Assembly (NCBI RefSeq): GCF_900114535.1
Contig: NZ_FOTK01000002.1
Span: forward strand, 186,001-250,000
Direction: 5' to 3'
Length of the DNA: 64,000 bases
DNA from: Methylobacterium pseudosasicola
GTDB taxonomy: Bacteria > Pseudomonadota > Alphaproteobacteria > Rhizobiales > Beijerinckiaceae
Of this stretch, positions 30,809 to 39,856 are shown piece by piece (positions within the stretch are counted from its first letter, which is position 1; every line of letters begins with the position of its first letter). Made by a program: the position numbers and the translations under genes. The notes beneath the pieces were generated by a model. The model did not search any database and was not told the DNA's origin. It saw only the letters and a program-made list of their open reading frames with translations.

Positions 30809-30853
30809 GCTAGCGCGTCGTGCCGGTTCCGATATCCGGCACGACGCGCTAGC
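30809..30853. repeat. Perfect 18-bp inverted repeat containing a stop codon
   Basis: GCTAGCGCGTCGTGCCGG (30809-30826) and its exact complement (30836-30853) flank a 9-base loop. The stop codon of the minus-strand Mrr-like gene (30849-30851) lies in one arm, and four A bases precede the other arm, reading as TTTTT after the hairpin in the gene's direction. It therefore serves plausibly as the gene's terminator. Confidence 0.7.
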
Positions 30854-31607
30854 CGCGATGCGCGCCGGCGAGGTCGATGTCGTCCAGCGCGTCGTGATGC
30901 AGGAGCAGCACGCCGGTCGCCGCCGCCAGGCGGCGGGCCGCCGGCGTGAAGCCGGCATTCGAGACCACCGCGGCCCGGTCGCCCGCCCAATAGCGTAGGG
31001 CGGCGGCCGCCTCCTGCACGGCGGCGTTGCCCACGGGTTTCGCCAGCCGCTTGCACTGGACGATCAGGCGCAGCCCGTCCCGCACCGCCACGATGTCGGC
31101 GCCCTGGTCGCCGCTCGGCGGGGTCCGATGCGCCCGCCAGCCCGCCCGGGCCAGGCGCTCGGCGCAGTAGCGCTCGTAATCGATCCCGTCGCCCGGCGCC
31201 TCGTCCTCCTCGGGCAGCGCGACGGCGGCGGCCTCCGCCTCGACGATCGCCAGCATCCGGGCGCGCTCCGACTCGGCGAGGTCGGCAAAATGCGGCCCGA
31301 TCTGCGGCAGCACGGTCCGGTCGAGAAAATAGGCCCGCTCCCGCAGCCAGCCGTCCTCGATCCGGTTGCCGTAGGCATCGGAAAAGCTCTCCTGACGCCG
31401 CCGCAGCGCCAGGGTCTCGCCATGGGCCCGGGCGATCCGGCGCACCCGCGCCCGGAACCGCCGCGGCCGTCCGAGATGACGCATCAGCACCAGCGTGAGC
31501 GCGAGCCCCGTGGCCGCGAAGGCGGGCGGTCCGTACCAGAGCCCGAACGGGCAGCCGAGCGCGGCCGTCCAGAACAGGCGGGCGACGGGGTTGGGCTTGC
31601 CGGGCAT
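30849..31607 (-). CDS. Mrr-type restriction endonuclease-like protein with membrane helix
   Basis: This 252-residue protein has hydrophobic N-terminal segments (about residues 9-40, LFWTAALGCPFGLWYGPPAF and ATGLALTLVLM), a charged helical region, and a C-terminal PD-(D/E)xK nuclease domain of the Mrr_cat type. The core reads YERYCAERLARAGWRAHRT ... GDQGADIVAVRDGLRLIVQCKR, with the catalytic D and QxK. Such stand-alone membrane-tethered Mrr domains are common and their function is largely unknown; no methyltransferase is nearby. ATG 31607 is preferred over TTG 31646. Confidence 0.8.
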   Translation of the reverse strand: MPGKPNPVARLFWTAALGCPFGLWYGPPAFAATGLALTLVLMRHLGRPRRFRARVRRIARAHGETLALRRRQESFSDAYGNRIEDGWLRERAYFLDRTVLPQIGPHFADLAESERARMLAIVEAEAAAVALPEEDEAPGDGIDYERYCAERLARAGWRAHRTPPSGDQGADIVAVRDGLRLIVQCKRLAKPVGNAAVQEAAAALRYWAGDRAAVVSNAGFTPAARRLAAATGVLLLHHDALDDIDLAGAHRG

Positions 31608-31704
31608 CGGGTCTCGGGTCGCGGATGAGCCCGTCGACCCTGGCAAGCGCCCCTTGCCCGATGCTGAATCCCGGCGGGAAAGCTGTGGATGCAGGCCCGC
31701 GGGC

Positions 31705-32127
31705 CTAATCCTTCTGGCCCTTCCGGCGCTGGTGGCCGAGGCCCATGCTCTTGGCGAGGCTGGAGCGGGCGGCGGCGTAGTTCGGCGCCACCATCGGGTA
31801 GTCGGGGGCCAGCCCCCATTTCTCCCGGTAGGCCTCAGGTGTCATGTTGTAGTGCGTGCGCAGGTGCCGCTTGAGCGACTTGAACTTCTTCCCGTCCTCC
31901 AGGCACACGATGAAATCGGGCTGGACCGAGCGACGGACCGACACGGCCGGCCGGAGCTCTTCCACCGGCGGGGCCGGCGGCTGGCTCAGCCCATGCAGGG
32001 TCGCGTGAACCGCGGCGATCAGCCCGGGCAGCTCCGGCACGGGCACCGGATTGTTGCTCACGAAAGCCGACACGATGTCGACGGACAGGGTGAGATAATC
32101 CAGGTCCTCTCCGACCGTGGCGTCCAT
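31705..32127 (-). CDS. mucR: Ros/MucR family zinc-finger transcriptional regulator
   Basis: This 140-residue MucR/Ros protein has the prokaryotic Cys2His2 finger at about residues 74-97 ([20 protein letters not shown]), followed by the conserved basic segment [20 protein letters not shown] and a C-terminal [11 protein letters not shown]. MucR proteins bind AT-rich DNA and control exopolysaccharide, motility and symbiosis genes in Rhizobiales, usually repressing their own gene. The AT-rich 5' region fits such autoregulation. Several mucR paralogues per genome are usual. Confidence 0.93.
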   Translation of the reverse strand: MDATVGEDLDYLTLSVDIVSAFVSNNPVPVPELPGLIAAVHATLHGLSQPPAPPVEELRPAVSVRRSVQPDFIVCLEDGKKFKSLKRHLRTHYNMTPEAYREKWGLAPDYPMVAPNYAAARSSLAKSMGLGHQRRKGQKD

Positions 32128-32526
32128 TCCGAAACCTCCCGTCGCTTTGTCTCGGTCGCCATCATTCGGATTGGGCGGCCGGAATCTGTGTCTGCCCGAA
32201 CCGATACAGGGCTATAATCGCGCAGGTACTATGATGTGGTCAATTTAAGAGCAAGACCAATTTTATAACTGATCACAACAGTCCGCATAATGGCGGCATG
32301 CATTGTCGTATACTACACAAACCGCCGTGTTCCCGGTCTCTTTTGAGGTAGCCGCGACAGTGGTCGCGACTGCATCGGTGCATCCGGGCGTTGCACGCGC
32401 GGGAGATTGTGCCATCTGGTAGGGCGACGGGGGCGCTCGCGGGCGCCGCGCCCCACGCCTTACCCAAGCGCGTCACCAGGCGAGGGGCATCACCATGCGC
32501 GCGCGCAGAACCGAGCCGGCGGCGCC
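32128..32526. other. AT-rich intergenic region upstream of mucR
   Basis: About 400 bases between divergent genes without a supported ORF. The part at 32210-32345 is AT-rich for this genome (CAATTTAAGAGCAAG, TTTTATAACTGATCAC) and is a natural site for MucR autoregulation and for the promoters of both flanking genes. Confidence 0.4.
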
Positions 32527-35202
32527 GTGAGCACCTACCGCTTCGACAAGCTCCTCGCGCCGCGCTCGGTCGCGCTGGTCGGGGCCGTGGCGCGGGAGGG
32601 CTCCCTCGGGCGCAGCGTGCTCGACAGCCTGCGCCGGGCGGGCTTTCCCGGCGCGATCCTGCCGGTCCAGCCCGATCATGAAACCGTGGACGGCCTGCCC
32701 TGCGTGAAGCGGGTCGCCGACCTCGCCACCGTGCCGGACCTCGTCCTGATCGCGGTGCCGCCGCCGAGCGTGCCCGAGGTGGTCGCCCAGGCCGCCGCGA
32801 TCGGTGCCGGGGCTGCCGTGATCCTCACCGCCCGGCTCGGCCGCGGGCCGGACGATCCCGGGCCGGTGGCGCACCGGATCGCCCGGGCGCAGGGGCTGCG
32901 CCTGCTCGGCCCCGACAGCGCCGGCCTCGTGGTGCCCGCCGCCAAGCTCGATGCCAGCCTGTTCGCCCATAGCCCCACGGCCGGGGATCTGGCGCTGGTC
33001 TCGCAATCCGGCACGGTGGCGGCGGCCATCGTCGAATGGGCGGCCCGGCACGGCACCGGCTTCTCCGCGGTGCTATCGCTCGGCAGCGTGCTCGATATCG
33101 GTGTCGCGGACTGCCTCGATTATTTCGCCGCCGATCATCGCACCCGGGCGATCCTGCTCTGCCTCGACCGGGTGGCCGATGCCCGAAGGTTCATGTCGGC
33201 GGCCCGGGCCGCCGCCCGCGCCAAGCCCGTGGTGGTGCTTCGCGCCGGCCGCCACCGGCCGGACAGGCGGGCCGCCGTGACCCATACCGGCGCCCTGGCC
33301 CGGCCCGACGCCGTCTACGCCGCGGCCTTCCGGCGGGCCGGCCTGCTCGCCGTGCCGGACCTCGACGCCATGTTCTCCGCGGTCGAGGCCCTGGGGCGCC
33401 AGCGCCCGTTCCCCGGGGACCGGCTGGCGATCCTGACCAACGGCCGCGGCATCGGCCTGCTCGCCGCCGACAAGCTCACCGACCGCGCGGGCATCCTGGC
33501 GGAGATCCCCGCGGCCGAGGGCCAGCCGGCCGGAAACCCGATTGATCTCGGCATCGATGCCGGCGGCCCGGCTTTCTCGGCCGCCCTGGCGCCGCTGCTC
33601 GCCGACCGGACGAGCGACGCGGTGCTGGCGATTCACGTCCCCACAATCCGGTCGGAGGCCGGCGCCGTGGCCGGGGCGATCGCCGAGACGGTCACGCGCG
33701 CCCGCGCCGGCCAGACCCGCAAGAAGCCGGTCTTCGCGGTGTCGCTCGGCGATGCCGAGGCGGCGCGCGCCGCCTTCGCGGGGGCCGGGATCCCGCATTT
33801 CGCCACCGATTCCGAGGCGATCGAAGGGTTCCTGCACCTCGTGCGCTACCGCGAGGCGCAGGACGACCTGATGCGCACGCCGGATTCCCTGCCGCGGGAT
33901 TTTTCCCCCGACATGGCCCGGGCGCGCTCGATCATCGCCGCCGCCCTGCGCCAGGGGGCGGCCTGGCTCGATCCGGTCGCCGTGAACGGGCTCTTGGAGG
34001 CCTACGGCATCCCCACCGTGCCGATCACCCTCGCCCCCGACCAGGACGCCGCCGCGGCCGCCGCCTGGCCGATCATCGCGGCGGGCGGCACCGTGGCGCT
34101 CAAGGTCGTCTCGCCCGACGTGGTGCACAAATCCGATATCGGCGGCGTCCATCTCGACCTGACCAGCGAGGCCGATGTCCGCGAGGCGGCGCGCAGCATC
34201 CTGGCCCGCGCCCGGCGGGAGCGGCCGGATGCCCGGGTCACCGGCTTCGCGGTGCAGCCGATGGTCCGCCGGGGCCAGCGCCGGGAGCTGATCGCCGGCC
34301 TCGCCGAGGATGCGGTGTTCGGCCCCGTGGTGGTGTTCGGCCGGGGCGGTACGGCGGTGGAGGTGATCGACGACCGCGCGCTCGGCCTGCCGCCCCTCGA
34401 CCTGGCGCTGGCCCGCGACCTGATCGGCGGGACCCGGGTCGCCCGGCGCCTGGAAGGCTATCGCGACGTGCCGCCCGCCGATATAGGCGCCATCGCTCTG
34501 ACCCTGGTGAAGCTCTCTCAGCTCGCCGCCGACCTGCCGCAGGTGCGCGAGCTCGACATCAACCCGCTCTTGGCCGACGAGACCGGCGTGCTGGCCCTCG
34601 ATGCCCGCGTGCGGATCGGGCGCGCCGAGCGGGGACGCCACGGCCGCGGCCACCCGCGCTTCGCGATCCGCCCCTATCCGGCGGAATGGGTCCGCACCCT
34701 CAAGCTCAAGGACCGCACGATCCGGGTGCGTCCGGTGCGCCCCGAGGACGAGGGCCTGTTCCTCACCTTCTTCGAGGGCCTCGACCCGGAGGATCTGCGG
34801 CTGCGCTTCTTCGGGCCGGTGCGCGCCTTCAGCCACGCCTTCCTGGCCCGGCTGACGCAGCTCGACTACGCCCGGGCCATCGCCTTCGTGGCGACCGAGG
34901 TCGACCCGGAGGGACGCGAGCGCATGCTCGGCGCCGTCCGCCTGCATGCCGACGCCAACCACGAGAGCGGCGAATACGCCATCGCGGTCGGCCGCGACGC
35001 GCGGGGCACCGGCCTCGCCTTCGCGCTGATGCGCCTGATGATCGACTGGGCCCGCTCCGAGGGCATCGGCCGGGTCGAGGGCATGGTGCTCGCCGAGAAC
35101 CGCCCGATGCTGGCCGTTTGCCGCCGGCTCGGGTTTACGCAGGGGCGGGACCCGGAGGATCCGGGGCTGGTGAACGTGAAGCTGGAGCTTGGGGTGGGGT
35201 AG
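32527..35202 (+). CDS. Acyl-CoA synthetase (NDP-forming)-like / GNAT acetyltransferase fusion
   Basis: This 891-residue fusion has a CoA-binding domain (about 1-130, APRSVALVGAVAREGSLGRS), a succinyl-CoA-ligase-like flavodoxin region (about 150-460, LALVSQSGTVAAAIVEWAA) and an ATP-grasp domain (about 490-710, ALKVVSPDVVHKSDIGGVHLDL). It ends with a C-terminal GNAT domain (about 720-891, RVRPVRPEDEGLFLTFF, AVGRDARGTGLAFALMRLM). This is the architecture of Pat/PatZ-type protein lysine acetyltransferases, which regulate acetyl-CoA synthetase. The usual catalytic His of the ligase half should be checked. GTG 32527 gives STYRFDKLL, matching family starts. Confidence 0.88.
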   Translation: MSTYRFDKLLAPRSVALVGAVAREGSLGRSVLDSLRRAGFPGAILPVQPDHETVDGLPCVKRVADLATVPDLVLIAVPPPSVPEVVAQAAAIGAGAAVILTARLGRGPDDPGPVAHRIARAQGLRLLGPDSAGLVVPAAKLDASLFAHSPTAGDLALVSQSGTVAAAIVEWAARHGTGFSAVLSLGSVLDIGVADCLDYFAADHRTRAILLCLDRVADARRFMSAARAAARAKPVVVLRAGRHRPDRRAAVTHTGALARPDAVYAAAFRRAGLLAVPDLDAMFSAVEALGRQRPFPGDRLAILTNGRGIGLLAADKLTDRAGILAEIPAAEGQPAGNPIDLGIDAGGPAFSAALAPLLADRTSDAVLAIHVPTIRSEAGAVAGAIAETVTRARAGQTRKKPVFAVSLGDAEAARAAFAGAGIPHFATDSEAIEGFLHLVRYREAQDDLMRTPDSLPRDFSPDMARARSIIAAALRQGAAWLDPVAVNGLLEAYGIPTVPITLAPDQDAAAAAAWPIIAAGGTVALKVVSPDVVHKSDIGGVHLDLTSEADVREAARSILARARRERPDARVTGFAVQPMVRRGQRRELIAGLAEDAVFGPVVVFGRGGTAVEVIDDRALGLPPLDLALARDLIGGTRVARRLEGYRDVPPADIGAIALTLVKLSQLAADLPQVRELDINPLLADETGVLALDARVRIGRAERGRHGRGHPRFAIRPYPAEWVRTLKLKDRTIRVRPVRPEDEGLFLTFFEGLDPEDLRLRFFGPVRAFSHAFLARLTQLDYARAIAFVATEVDPEGRERMLGAVRLHADANHESGEYAIAVGRDARGTGLAFALMRLMIDWARSEGIGRVEGMVLAENRPMLAVCRRLGFTQGRDPEDPGLVNVKLELGVG

Positions 35203-35333
35203 GAGGCGGCACGGGCAGCGGCCCCATGCCCGAGAGGGGCCGAATGCGCGGGCAGAGTCCTTCTCAGAGAGCCTGCTGCTTCTAAGGCGCACTCGGATCT
35301 TCGATGCACCACCGGCGGCCGGGTAAACACCCC

Positions 35334-35446
35334 GTCATCCCGGGGCCGCGCAGCGGAGCCCGGGATCCATAACCACTGAGTGATCAATAGCTTGCACCGT
35401 CGGCGGCTCTGGATTCCGGGCTCGCCTGCGGCGCCCCGGAATGACA
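35334..35446. repeat. REPIN-like inverted pair of palindromic repeats
   Basis: Two REP-like units face each other: one begins GTCATCCCGGGGCCGC at 35334 and ends GGGATCCA near 35369; the other begins TGGATTCCGGG near 35410 and ends CCCCGGAATGAC at 35446. They are the same family as 12130-12165. About 40 bases separate them. The unit lies between the acyl-CoA synthetase/GNAT gene and the L,D-transpeptidase gene, in a gene-free 380-base gap. Confidence 0.7.
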
Positions 35447-35584
35447 AGGCGGGAGAAATCGGCCGTCGATTGAACCCTTACGCTCTGGAGCGAACGCGAT
35501 CTCCTGACGCGATGCGCCCGATCAAGTATATTCTCCCACGGATTGCGGTTTGCCGAGGGTACCAAGCCGCCGGCAGGACCGACT

Positions 35585-37204
35585 TCAGCGCGACGGCTGA
35601 GGCGTTTCCGGGTTGAGCCCCTCAGTGGCCGGCTTCACGGCCGTCACCTTGCTCGCCGCCGCCTTGGCCGCAGCGGGCTTCGCCACGGCAGCCTTAGGCG
35701 CCGCCGGCTTGACCGCTGCGGGCTTCGGCGTCGCCACGGGCTGCGCCGCGCCGGCCGGTTGGATCGCCCCCGTGGCGGCGGGCTCCGGCGCTGGGGCCGG
35801 CGTGTCGAGGTTGTAGATGTCATCGCGAAAATGCGCCCTCCCGTCCGGGGTGGCGTAGCCGGTGAGGTACACGAAGGTCACCGGCACCGGCTTAACCAGC
35901 TTGATGTCGCGCCGCTCGCCGTCGGCGATGCCGGTCTCGATCTCGATCGGGCCCCAGCTCGTGCCGGGCCCGTTCGGGCCGTCGGTGCCCTGTAGCAGCC
36001 AGCCGACCAACTCCTTGACCTGCCCGACCCGGACGCAGCCGTGGCTGTGGAAGCGCACCGCGGCGGAGAACAGGGATTTCGCCGGGGTATCGTGCATGTA
36101 GACGGCAAAGCGGTTCGGCATGTCGATCCGCACCTGGCCGAGCGAGTTGTCGAAGCCGGAATCCTGGCGCAGCGTGTAGTTCACCGCCTTGTCGCCGGCC
36201 CAGTTGATCTTGGTCGGGTCGACCTCGCCGGTGGGCCCGAGAATGCGGATGTGGTTCCGGGCGAGGTAGCCCGGGTTCTTGCGCATCTGCGGGATGATCT
36301 CGTTCTTCACCACCGAGGCCGGCACGGTCCAGGTCGGGTTGAAGTTGATGTCGGTGATCCGGGTCTCCACCGTGGGTGTCGCCTTGTCGGGGGAGCCGAC
36401 CACCGCGACGTAGCGGCGGGCCACCGCGCCGTTCTCCACCGCCTCGACATTCGCCGAAGGGATGTTGACCACGACGTAGCGCTCGCCGAACGGGAATTTC
36501 GAGCCTATCAGCCGGGACGCGGAGGCCGCGAGCTGACGCTGGCGGGTGGCGGCCGGCACGTTCAGGGCGTTGATCGTGAGCCGGCCAAGGATCCCGCTAT
36601 CGGGCAGGCCGTGGCGGCCCTGAAACGCGGCGATCGCGGAAACCAGCGGCGGGTCGAGGCGGTCGCTGGGCGGCGCATCCGCCGGCAGGTCGCCGGTGAG
36701 GGTCAGGTGATGGCGCAGGGACGGGATCGCCGGGCTGCGCTCCCCGGGCTTCAGGCGGATGAGGTCGTCGGGCAGCCGCTCCCAGCCCCCGGCCTCCGCG
36801 AAAGCGGCGTAGCGGTCGGCGACCTTTAGCGTGTCCAGGAAGGTGCGGGCGGTGAGCGTCGGGGTCGGGTCGGTGGAGACCTTGGCGTAAACGAGCGGCG
36901 CCGGCTCCCGCGACTTTTTGGGAGCCTCCGGCGGCTTCGCCTCGGAACTCTTCGCCTCAATCGGACGGGATTCTGAAGTCTTCGAAGAATCCAGGGGCTT
37001 GGGCTCGGAAATCTTCGAAGGTTCCGGGGCAGCCGCCGGCGGCACCGGGACCGGCACGGCGAGGGGCGGGACCGGGGCGGAGGCGGGGCCGGCCGGCCCG
37101 GCCGGGATCGCCTGCGCCAGCGCGCCGACGGGGCCGCCGAGCAGTGCCAGCACCGAGAGACCCGCGCCGAGGCGGGCGGACAGGCGGAAACGGGCCGGGA
37201 CCAT
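35585..37204 (-). CDS. L,D-transpeptidase (YcbB-like) with peptidoglycan-binding domain
   Basis: This 539-residue exported enzyme has a signal peptide (ARLGAGLSVLALLGGPVGALAQ), a Pro/Lys/Ser-rich linker and a peptidoglycan-binding domain (VSAIAAFQGRHGLPDSGILG). The YkuD catalytic domain has the nucleophile in HSHGCVRVGQVKEL. It forms 3-3 crosslinks or anchors proteins in the wall. The last about 75 residues are an unusual Ala/Pro/Lys repeat (PKPAAVKPAAPKAAVAKPAA), resembling histone H1-like tails and likely to contact acidic wall polymers. The start at 37204 precedes the signal peptide; a longer in-frame start at 37315 does not fit. Confidence 0.9.
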   Translation of the reverse strand: MVPARFRLSARLGAGLSVLALLGGPVGALAQAIPAGPAGPASAPVPPLAVPVPVPPAAAPEPSKISEPKPLDSSKTSESRPIEAKSSEAKPPEAPKKSREPAPLVYAKVSTDPTPTLTARTFLDTLKVADRYAAFAEAGGWERLPDDLIRLKPGERSPAIPSLRHHLTLTGDLPADAPPSDRLDPPLVSAIAAFQGRHGLPDSGILGRLTINALNVPAATRQRQLAASASRLIGSKFPFGERYVVVNIPSANVEAVENGAVARRYVAVVGSPDKATPTVETRITDINFNPTWTVPASVVKNEIIPQMRKNPGYLARNHIRILGPTGEVDPTKINWAGDKAVNYTLRQDSGFDNSLGQVRIDMPNRFAVYMHDTPAKSLFSAAVRFHSHGCVRVGQVKELVGWLLQGTDGPNGPGTSWGPIEIETGIADGERRDIKLVKPVPVTFVYLTGYATPDGRAHFRDDIYNLDTPAPAPEPAATGAIQPAGAAQPVATPKPAAVKPAAPKAAVAKPAAAKAAASKVTAVKPATEGLNPETPQPSR

Positions 37205-37416
37205 ACGCAACACTCCCGACAGCGCCCGGGGCGGCGCGGTCGGGCGGGATGATGGGGCGGCACGGTTACCAATCTCCTCCGGTCGATCCGGCTGGCCGAG
37301 GGCGCTATTCACCATCCGGCGAGCGGCTTCGTCCCGGGAGCGACCTGCGGATATCGATTCGGATGGAAAAGGCGCACCCTGCCGGGCCGTGCCGTGAAGG
37401 ACGATCAGCCGCCGCC

Positions 37417-38559
37417 ATGCCGGATTCCGGATCCCAGCGCACCGGGGAGAGCCTGAGCGCGATGCCCTGCACGATGCCCTACTTGCCGCAGCTCGACGGG
37501 GTGCGGGCGCTCGCCATCCTGATCGTGTTCGTGGCCCATTGCGGCTACAGCCACGTGGTGCCGGGGGGCTTCGGCGTCACGGTGTTCTTCTTCCTCAGCG
37601 GCTACCTGATCACGACGCTGCTGCGGATCGAGCGCGGGCGCACCGGCACGGTCTCGCTCGCCGCTTTCTACCTGCGGCGCAGCCTCCGGATCCTGCCCCC
37701 GCTCTACCTGACGCTCGCGGCCACCGGGGCGCTCTACGCGGCGGGGCTGCTCGACTGGATGCGGGTCGAGCCGGCGGCCGTGCTCGGCCAGGTGGTGTTC
37801 CTGACCAACTATCCCGGCCTGTTCGGCACCGAGGCGGTGCTGCCGGTGCCGCTGTGGAGCCTCGCCATCGAGGAGCATTTCTACCTGGTCTTCCCCCTGG
37901 CCTACAGCCTGTGGCTGGGGCGCCTGCACCCGCGCCGGGCGGCACTCGCCTGCCTGGGGATCTGCGCAGCGGTGCTGGCGATCCGCTGCGTCAATGTCTG
38001 GCGGCTGCCCGATTACAGCCTGAACTATTCCTGGACCCACACCCGGATCGACGCGATCCTGTTCGGCTGCTGCCTCGGCCTGTGGAACAACCCGGTGATC
38101 CCGGCCGACCGGGCCTGGCGCCCGCGCCCCTGGCATATCGCCGCGAGCCTCGCGGTGATCCTCCTGACCCTGGCTGTGCGCGATCCCGCCTTCCGCGAAA
38201 CCCTGCGCTACACCCTCCAAAGCGCGGCCCTGTTCGTGCCCTTCGCCTACCTGCTGCACGGCGAGGGCCGGGCGGTGCGGTGGCTCTCCACCCGGCCGAT
38301 GCGCCAGCTCGGCCTCTGGTCCTACAGTTTTTATCTGGCCCACATGGCCGTGGTGGCTTTGGTGCTGCACCTGGCCCCGGGCCTGCACGGCGTCCCGCTG
38401 ATGCTGGCGGCCTTCCCGGTGACCCTGCTCTGGTGCTGGGGCCTGTTCACCTGGGTCGAGCGCCCCTGCGCCCGCCTGCGCCGTCGGCTGCTGTCGGACC
38501 GCCCGCCGGAGCCGACCCTGTCGGAGGGGGGCCGCCGCACCGGCATCACCCCCGCCTGA
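37417..38559 (+). CDS. Acyltransferase 3 family membrane protein
   Basis: This 380-residue integral membrane O-acyltransferase of the OafA/NodX type has about ten helices. The N-terminal motif LPQLDGVRALAILIVFVAHC carries the conserved His, and RRSLRILPPLYL is the Arg-rich loop. WSLAIEEHFYLVFPL is the family signature. It transfers acetyl or similar groups to sugars of exopolysaccharide, lipopolysaccharide or periplasmic glucans; the acceptor is not evident. The 3' end overlaps the convergent xylanase gene by 14 bases. Confidence 0.88.
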   Translation: MPDSGSQRTGESLSAMPCTMPYLPQLDGVRALAILIVFVAHCGYSHVVPGGFGVTVFFFLSGYLITTLLRIERGRTGTVSLAAFYLRRSLRILPPLYLTLAATGALYAAGLLDWMRVEPAAVLGQVVFLTNYPGLFGTEAVLPVPLWSLAIEEHFYLVFPLAYSLWLGRLHPRRAALACLGICAAVLAIRCVNVWRLPDYSLNYSWTHTRIDAILFGCCLGLWNNPVIPADRAWRPRPWHIAASLAVILLTLAVRDPAFRETLRYTLQSAALFVPFAYLLHGEGRAVRWLSTRPMRQLGLWSYSFYLAHMAVVALVLHLAPGLHGVPLMLAAFPVTLLWCWGLFTWVERPCARLRRRLLSDRPPEPTLSEGGRRTGITPA

Positions 38560-39730
38560 GTTTATCGCGCACGGCCGTATGGTCCGGCGCCGCCCGGAAG
38601 CAGGCCTGCATCGCGTGCCAGAGCGGCTTGCGCCGGAACTGCGCGTCGAGCGGCAGCGCCCGCTGGGGCAGCCCGTCCGGCCGCTTCCGGTAGGGGTGGT
38701 CGTTCAACCACGTGTCGGGGTCGTAGATGTCCCAGGTGAGCACGTCGAGCAGGGCTGGCTCGGCCAGGACCACGTCGAGGTAGCGCCGGGCGAAATCGGC
38801 CACCATCCGGTCCCGGGTCGGCACGTCGGACGGGAAGGCCCGGTCGTCGATGTCGAACTCGGTGACCGCGATCCCCAGCCCCATCTGGCCGATCTCGTGC
38901 AGGAAGCGCCGCAGCTGGCCCTGGTCGATCGGCACCGTGCTGGTCAGGTGCGATTGCAGGCCGAACCGCCGGATCGGCACACCGCGCGACCGCATCGCCT
39001 CGAGCTGGCGCAGCACCTTGGTGCGCTTGGCCTCCATCCAGGGCGCGCCCTGCTCGACCGCATCCTCGTTCCAGGTGCCGGCGGCCGCCGGGTCGGTCTC
39101 GTGCAAGATCCGGAAGGCGCGGTCGACGTAGCCGGGCCCCATCGCGGCGAGCCAGGGGGAGTCGCGCAAACCCCCGCCCCGGTCGGGATCGGCCTCGTTG
39201 CCCAAAATCTCGTTGACCACGTCCCAGGCGACGATCTGCCCGCGGTAATGCCCGGCCACGGTCTCGATCCAGCGCCGCATGAAATCCTCGGCCTGGACGG
39301 GGCTCGCCCGGCCGAGCAGCGGCGCGACCCAGGGCGGCAGGGCCGCGTGCCAGACCAGCGTGTGCCCGCGCATCCGCTGGCCGTTCTGCCGGGCGAAGCG
39401 CAGGATCGCGTCGCCCCGAGCGAACTCGGTGCGGCCGGGGGCGGGCAGCACCTCCTCCATCTTCATCTCGGTGCCGCAGACGAGGATCCCGCATTCCCGC
39501 GCCACCGCCTGCCGGTAGGCCGGCGTCGCGTCGAAGCGGTGGAACGGCACCTCGCAGCCATAGAGCAGCCCCTTGGCGGTAGCAGCGGCCTGAAGGCTGT
39601 CGGCTGACCAGGACGGCTTGCCGAGGGGCCCGAAGCCGGCGGGCGCGGCCCCCACGGCCGTAGCGAGGCCGGCACAGGCCGCCCCGGCGAGGAGAGCCCG
39701 GCGGCTCGGCGGGCCGGGGGGTGGAGTCAT
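38546..39730 (-). CDS. Glycoside hydrolase family 10 endo-1,4-beta-xylanase
   Basis: This 394-residue secreted enzyme has a Tat-type signal (PSRRALLAGAACAGLATAVG). The GH10 barrel shows the acid/base Glu in VAWDVVNEILG and the nucleophile Glu in IAVTEFDIDDR. Other family features are LVWHAALPPWV near the start and TWDIYDPDTWLNDH near the end. It would cleave xylan in plant cell walls, which fits a plant-associated methylotroph, although no other xylan genes are nearby. Length is normal for a single-domain GH10. Confidence 0.9.
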   Translation of the reverse strand: MTPPPGPPSRRALLAGAACAGLATAVGAAPAGFGPLGKPSWSADSLQAAATAKGLLYGCEVPFHRFDATPAYRQAVARECGILVCGTEMKMEEVLPAPGRTEFARGDAILRFARQNGQRMRGHTLVWHAALPPWVAPLLGRASPVQAEDFMRRWIETVAGHYRGQIVAWDVVNEILGNEADPDRGGGLRDSPWLAAMGPGYVDRAFRILHETDPAAAGTWNEDAVEQGAPWMEAKRTKVLRQLEAMRSRGVPIRRFGLQSHLTSTVPIDQGQLRRFLHEIGQMGLGIAVTEFDIDDRAFPSDVPTRDRMVADFARRYLDVVLAEPALLDVLTWDIYDPDTWLNDHPYRKRPDGLPQRALPLDAQFRRKPLWHAMQACFRAAPDHTAVRDKLRRG

Positions 39731-39856
39731 GCCGGGTCCTTTGTGCGGGGCTTGGAGGGACGGATATCCTCAACGGATGAAGCAAGCTGCCGAACATGCG
39801 TCTCTCCGCCAGAGGATTCGGTTTTTCAAACATCTTCAGGGAAGGCGCGGGTTCCC

